From assembly GCA_030829765.1 (NCBI GenBank), contig JAUROO010000090.1, forward strand, positions 1-16,675: a DNA stretch of 16,675 nucleotides, given 5' to 3'. The position numbers were made by a program, and so were the translations under genes. This DNA is from Miltoncostaeales bacterium (GTDB taxonomy: Bacteria; Actinomycetota; Thermoleophilia; Miltoncostaeales; Miltoncostaeaceae). Positions within the stretch are counted from its first letter, which is position 1; each line of letters begins with the position of its first letter. The notes beneath the pieces are model-generated. The model had not been told where the DNA came from and did not search any database. It saw only the letters and a list, made by a program, of their open reading frames with translations. Shown piece after piece: positions 13,498 through 16,675 of the stretch.

Positions 13498-14571
13498 GTG
13501 AGCCAGAACCTCAAGGGCCTCGTGCTGTCGGGTGGCGCCGGCACGCGGCTTCGCCCCATCACCCACACCTCCGCGAAGCAACTCGTGCCCGTCGCGAACA
13601 AGCCCGTGCTCTTCTATGGGCTCGAGGCACTGCGCGACGCCGGCATCCGGGAGGTGGGCATCATCATCGGGGATACCGGTGATGAGATCCGCGAGGCCGT
13701 GGGGGATGGCTCGGCGCTCGGCATCGAGGTCACGTTCATCCCGCAGTCGGCGCCGCTCGGCTTGGCGCACGCCGTGCTCACCGCCGAGGAGTTCCTGGGC
13801 GATGACCCGTTCGTGATGTACCTGGGCGACAACCTGCTGCGCGACGGCATCACGCCCCTGGTGGACGAATTCCGCGCGAGCGACCCCGACGCGATGATCC
13901 TGCTGCAGCAGGTGCCCAACCCCTCCAGCTATGGCGTGGCGGTGCTCGAGGGTGATCGCGTGGTGAACCTGGAGGAGAAGCCGGCCGAGCCGCGGAGCGA
14001 CCTGGCGCTGGTGGGCGTGTACATGTTCCGGTCGTCGATCCTCGACGCCGCGAAGGCGATCACGCCCTCTCCCCGCGGCGAGCTGGAGATCACTGACGCC
14101 ATCCAGTACCTCATCGACCAGGGCAGGCGCGTCGAGCCGCACGTCGTGACCGGCTGGTGGAAGGACACCGGCAAGGTGGAGGACATGCTGGAGGCCAATC
14201 GCCTCATCCTCGATGTCATCGACCCCCGGGTGGATGGTGACCTGGTGGAGAGCGATATCGAGGGGCGCGTCATCGTCGAGGAGGGCGCCCGCCTTGTGAA
14301 CAGCCACGTGCGCGGGCCGGCGGTGATCGGGCGCGGCTCGCTCATCGAGAACGCGTACATCGGCCCCTATTCGTCCATCTCCACAGGGTGCGTGGTGCGC
14401 CGCGCCGAGATCGAGCACTCGATCCTGCTGGAGCGCGTCCATGTGGAGGACCTCGACGCGCGCGTCGAGAGCAGCCTGATCGGCCGCGACGTCAGCATCT
14501 CGCGGACCGACGCCAAGCCGCGGGCCTACCGCTTCGTGCTGGGCGACTCGTCGGTGATCGGCCTCACCTAG
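13498..14571 (+). CDS. rmlA: Glucose-1-phosphate thymidylyltransferase, long form
   Basis: A 357-aa nucleotidyltransferase making dTDP-glucose from dTTP and glucose 1-phosphate, the first step to dTDP-rhamnose. The N-terminal domain has LSGGAGTRLRPIT with the pyrophosphorylase signature and SAKQLVPVANKP, then MYLGDNLL and GVYMF, and TGWWKDTGK near residue 220. Residues about 240-357 form a left-handed beta-helix region with hexapeptide-like repeats (for example RGPAVIGRGSLIENAYIGPY), which marks the long RmlA/StrD-type subgroup rather than the 290-aa tetrameric form. The GTG start is chosen for the TANNNT element upstream; the previous gene ends 28 nt before. Confidence 0.95.
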   Translation: MSQNLKGLVLSGGAGTRLRPITHTSAKQLVPVANKPVLFYGLEALRDAGIREVGIIIGDTGDEIREAVGDGSALGIEVTFIPQSAPLGLAHAVLTAEEFLGDDPFVMYLGDNLLRDGITPLVDEFRASDPDAMILLQQVPNPSSYGVAVLEGDRVVNLEEKPAEPRSDLALVGVYMFRSSILDAAKAITPSPRGELEITDAIQYLIDQGRRVEPHVVTGWWKDTGKVEDMLEANRLILDVIDPRVDGDLVESDIEGRVIVEEGARLVNSHVRGPAVIGRGSLIENAYIGPYSSISTGCVVRRAEIEHSILLERVHVEDLDARVESSLIGRDVSISRTDAKPRAYRFVLGDSSVIGLT

Positions 14572-14579
14572 GCGTGGGG

Positions 14580-15416
14580 ATGCGGGCGCTCGTCATCGGG
14601 CATCGGGGGATGCTCGGCACCGACCTGATGGATCACTTGTCGGGCGGCGGGCACGAGGCCGTGGGCCTCGACCTGCCCGAGCTCGACATCACGGATCGCC
14701 GCCGGGTGATCCGGCGCGTCTCGGAGGCCGCCCCCGATGTCGTGTTCCACCTCGCCGCCTGGACCGACGTGGACGCCGCGGAGGATCACGAGGAGCAGGC
14801 GCTGATGGTGAATGGTGAGGGCACGCGCAATGTGGCCATCGCGGCACGCGAGGCGGGGGCGGCGCTGGTGGCGGTGAGCACCGACTACGTCTTCCCCGGC
14901 ACGGGCGGGCCGTACGGCGAGGACGACCCCACCGATCCCATCCAGGCCTACGGGCGCACCAAGCTGGCCGGTGAGCGCCTGGCCGAATTGGAGTACCCCG
15001 AGGGCACGCGCATCGCGCGCACCGCATGGCTCTACGGGGCCCATGGCCGGAACTTCGTCGACACCATGATCGCCCTCGGCGCCGACCCCGCGCGCGATCA
15101 CGTGGGCGTGGTGGCCGACCAGGAGGGGTGCCCCACCTGGACCCGCGACCTCTGCCCGGCGCTGGTCGAGGTGGCTGCGCTGCCACCCGGCATCTACCAC
15201 GCGGCCGGGAGCGGCAGCACCACCTGGGCCGGTCTCGCGCGGGAGGCATTCCGCCTCGCCGAGGTGGACTGCGAGGTACGCGACACCACCACCGCGGCGT
15301 TTGCCCGCCCCGCCCCGCGTCCGGCCGTGAGCGTGCTCGGCGTCACCCACGAGGGCGCCCCCCGCCTGCGCGCGTGGGAGGATGCCCTCGCCGACTACAT
15401 CAGGGAGCGTTCGTGA
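14580..15416 (+). CDS. rmlD: dTDP-4-dehydrorhamnose reductase
   Basis: A 278-aa NAD(P)H-dependent reductase, the last step in dTDP-L-rhamnose synthesis. Motifs: N-terminal dinucleotide fold GHRGMLG, LPELDITD, HLAAWTDVDAAE, VSTDYVFPG with GPYGEDDPTDPIQAYGRTKLAGE (catalytic Tyr124 and Lys128), and RTAWLYG. Slightly shorter than typical (about 285-300). The start is ATG 14580; GTG 14574 in the same frame would add two residues. It begins 8 nt after rmlA, and its stop overlaps the rmlB start, so A-D-B form one operon. Confidence 0.94.
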   Translation: MRALVIGHRGMLGTDLMDHLSGGGHEAVGLDLPELDITDRRRVIRRVSEAAPDVVFHLAAWTDVDAAEDHEEQALMVNGEGTRNVAIAAREAGAALVAVSTDYVFPGTGGPYGEDDPTDPIQAYGRTKLAGERLAELEYPEGTRIARTAWLYGAHGRNFVDTMIALGADPARDHVGVVADQEGCPTWTRDLCPALVEVAALPPGIYHAAGSGSTTWAGLAREAFRLAEVDCEVRDTTTAAFARPAPRPAVSVLGVTHEGAPRLRAWEDALADYIRERS

Positions 15417-16405
15417 AGGTCCTCATCACCGGCGGGTGCGGGTTCATCGGCTCGGAGGTCGTGCGCGTCGCCATTGCGCACGGCCATGAGGTGGTGAACC
15501 TCGACAAGCTCACCTACGCGGGCAACCCGGCCAACGTGGCCGAGTTCATGAACGACCCGCGCTACGCGTTCATCCACGGCGACATCGCCGACCCGGAGGT
15601 GGCCGCGCAGGCGGTGGACGGCTGCGAGGTGGTCATCAACCTCGCCGCCGAGAGCCATGTGGACCGCTCGCTGCACAACCCCACGGAGTTCATCCAGACC
15701 GACGTCGTGGGCACCGCAACCCTGATCATGGCGGCACGCGCGGCCGGGGTGCGGCGGTTCGTGCAGGTGAGCACCGACGAGGTGTACGGGTCCATCCCGA
15801 GCGGGGCATTCCGGGAGACCGACCCCATCCAGCCGTCGTCGCCGTACTCGGCCAGCAAGGCCGGAGGCGACCTGCAGGCATTCGCCATCCACCACACCTT
15901 CGGGTACGACATCGTCATCACGCGTGGGTCCAATACGTACGGGCCCCGGCAGTACCCCGAGAAGCTCGTCCCGCTGTTCATCACCAATGCGCTCGACGGC
16001 CTGCCCCTGCCCGTGTACGGCGATGGCCTGCAGGTGCGCGACTGGATCCACGTGCGCGACCATGCCGAGGGCATCTGGTTCGCCATGGAGCACGGCGAGG
16101 CCGGGCAGGTCTACAACGTCGGTGGCGGCAATGAGTGGCCCAACCTGGAGATCACCCGTCGCATCCTCGCCCACACCGGCGCGTCGGACGACCTGATCAC
16201 CTACGTGGAGGATCGCCCGGGTCACGACCGCCGCTACGCGCTGGACACCGCGAAGATGCGCGCCCTGGGCTGGGCGCCGCAGGTGGACTTCGACGAAGGC
16301 CTGGCATCCACCGTCGAGTGGTACCGCGATGGCCGCCCCTGGTGGGAGCCCATCAAGAGCGGTGAGTACGCGGAGTGGTATGCGCGCAACTATGCATCGC
16401 GCTGA
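15413..16405 (+). CDS. rmlB: dTDP-glucose 4,6-dehydratase
   Basis: A 330-aa extended SDR that converts dTDP-glucose to dTDP-4-keto-6-deoxyglucose. Seen: NAD-binding TGGCGFIG (6-13), NLDKLTYAGN, NLAAESHVDRS, catalytic Thr121-Asp122-Glu123 in STDEVYG, Tyr145 and Lys149 in YSASK, RGSNTYGPRQYPEKLVP, and DWIHVRDH. These distinguish it from GalE/GDP-mannose relatives. Length is normal. The GTG start (15413) overlaps the rmlD stop in GTGA and follows AGGGAG by 5 nt. It is the last gene of the cluster here; the epimerase rmlC that completes the pathway is not present. Confidence 0.96.
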   Translation: MKVLITGGCGFIGSEVVRVAIAHGHEVVNLDKLTYAGNPANVAEFMNDPRYAFIHGDIADPEVAAQAVDGCEVVINLAAESHVDRSLHNPTEFIQTDVVGTATLIMAARAAGVRRFVQVSTDEVYGSIPSGAFRETDPIQPSSPYSASKAGGDLQAFAIHHTFGYDIVITRGSNTYGPRQYPEKLVPLFITNALDGLPLPVYGDGLQVRDWIHVRDHAEGIWFAMEHGEAGQVYNVGGGNEWPNLEITRRILAHTGASDDLITYVEDRPGHDRRYALDTAKMRALGWAPQVDFDEGLASTVEWYRDGRPWWEPIKSGEYAEWYARNYASR

Positions 16406-16414
16406 CCCCGCCGG

Positions 16415-16675
16415 CTAGCGGATGCGCAGCCGCACCGGGTAGGTGGAGTAGTACCGCATGCCCGTGGTGGCGTCCCGGATGTCGGCGTAGATGGTGAACA
16501 CCTCGCCGGGCCGGTGGGCGTGGCGGTGCACTACGGCATAGCCACCGCATCGTCCTCGCATGGTGCGCGATCGCGCCCCACTGAAGTGCCATCCGTACGA
16601 TCCGTGAGCCGACTTGAAGCGCGTCACCACGCGGTGCCCGATGCCGCCGGACTGGCACCAGCGCATCATCAGCCG
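16415..16675 (-). CDS. C-terminal fragment of an unrecognised protein (start beyond the window)
   Basis: The minus strand stays open from the TAG at 16415 to the window edge, 86 codons, so this is the 3' part of a longer gene. It is rich in Arg, Gly, His and Tyr, with cysteines in RWCQSGG and GRCGGYAVV, and ends with beta-strand-like segments (GEVFTIYADIRDA, MRYYSTYPVRLRIR). That suggests an extracytoplasmic beta-rich domain, but I recognise no family. It is convergent with rmlB, separated by 9 nt with no visible terminator. Confidence 0.5.
   Translation of the reverse strand, partial: RLMMRWCQSGGIGHRVVTRFKSAHGSYGWHFSGARSRTMRGRCGGYAVVHRHAHRPGEVFTIYADIRDATTGMRYYSTYPVRLRIR

Noticed and set aside
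1..16675. Mobile element, phage, CRISPR or defence island
   Set aside because: No transposase, integrase, direct-repeat arrays, nucleases or composition breaks were seen; all genes look chromosomal with uniform GC-rich codon use.

Overview
The window is very GC-rich, with compact gene packing, frequent GTG starts and almost no non-coding DNA. Several starts are preceded at 6-8 nt by a TANNNT hexamer, the pattern of actinobacterial leaderless transcripts. This points to a high-GC Actinomycetota chromosome, possibly a deep-branching class such as Thermoleophilia, but the exact lineage is a guess. I see no phage genes, insertion sequences, CRISPR arrays, rRNA or tRNA. The window looks like ordinary chromosome rather than a mobile island.

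Layout. (1) 1-583, minus strand: a peroxiredoxin followed by the 5' end of a YciI-like gene. (2) 720-1740, plus strand: a four-helix membrane protein of the DUF6790 type, then two tiny overlapping genes (71 and 58 aa). (3) 1737-7488, minus strand: a six-gene chain in which every junction is a 4-nt start/stop overlap, in the order HtrA-type protease, GNAT acetyltransferase, E1 alpha, E1 beta and E2 of a 2-oxoacid (probably pyruvate) dehydrogenase, and octanoyltransferase LipB. LipB starts the lipoylation that the E2 needs. E3 (lpd) and lipoyl synthase (lipA) are not in the window. (4) 7594-8943, plus strand, divergent from htrA: a twin-arginine-exported decarboxylase of the phosphatidylserine decarboxylase superfamily that looks like the PsiD/PSDC subgroup. 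(5) 8991-13469: an OmpR-family response regulator, its membrane histidine kinase, a short-chain dehydrogenase and a glycerate kinase, all overlapping. (6) 13498-16405: rmlA (long form), rmlD and rmlB for dTDP-rhamnose, with no rmlC in view. (7) 16415 to the edge, minus strand: the C-terminus of an unrecognised protein.

How the genes fit together. The minus-strand chain couples an acyl-CoA-forming dehydrogenase to the enzyme that starts its lipoylation. The plus-strand half deals with the cell envelope (exported decarboxylase, two-component system, rhamnose donor synthesis) plus a small oxidoreductase/glycerate kinase pair. No clearly new multi-gene defence or mobile system is visible. The most notable items are the Tat-exported PsiD-like decarboxylase, two unusual active-site residues in the dehydrogenase complex (GEG in E1 alpha, HxxxY in E2), and the series of leaderless promoters.
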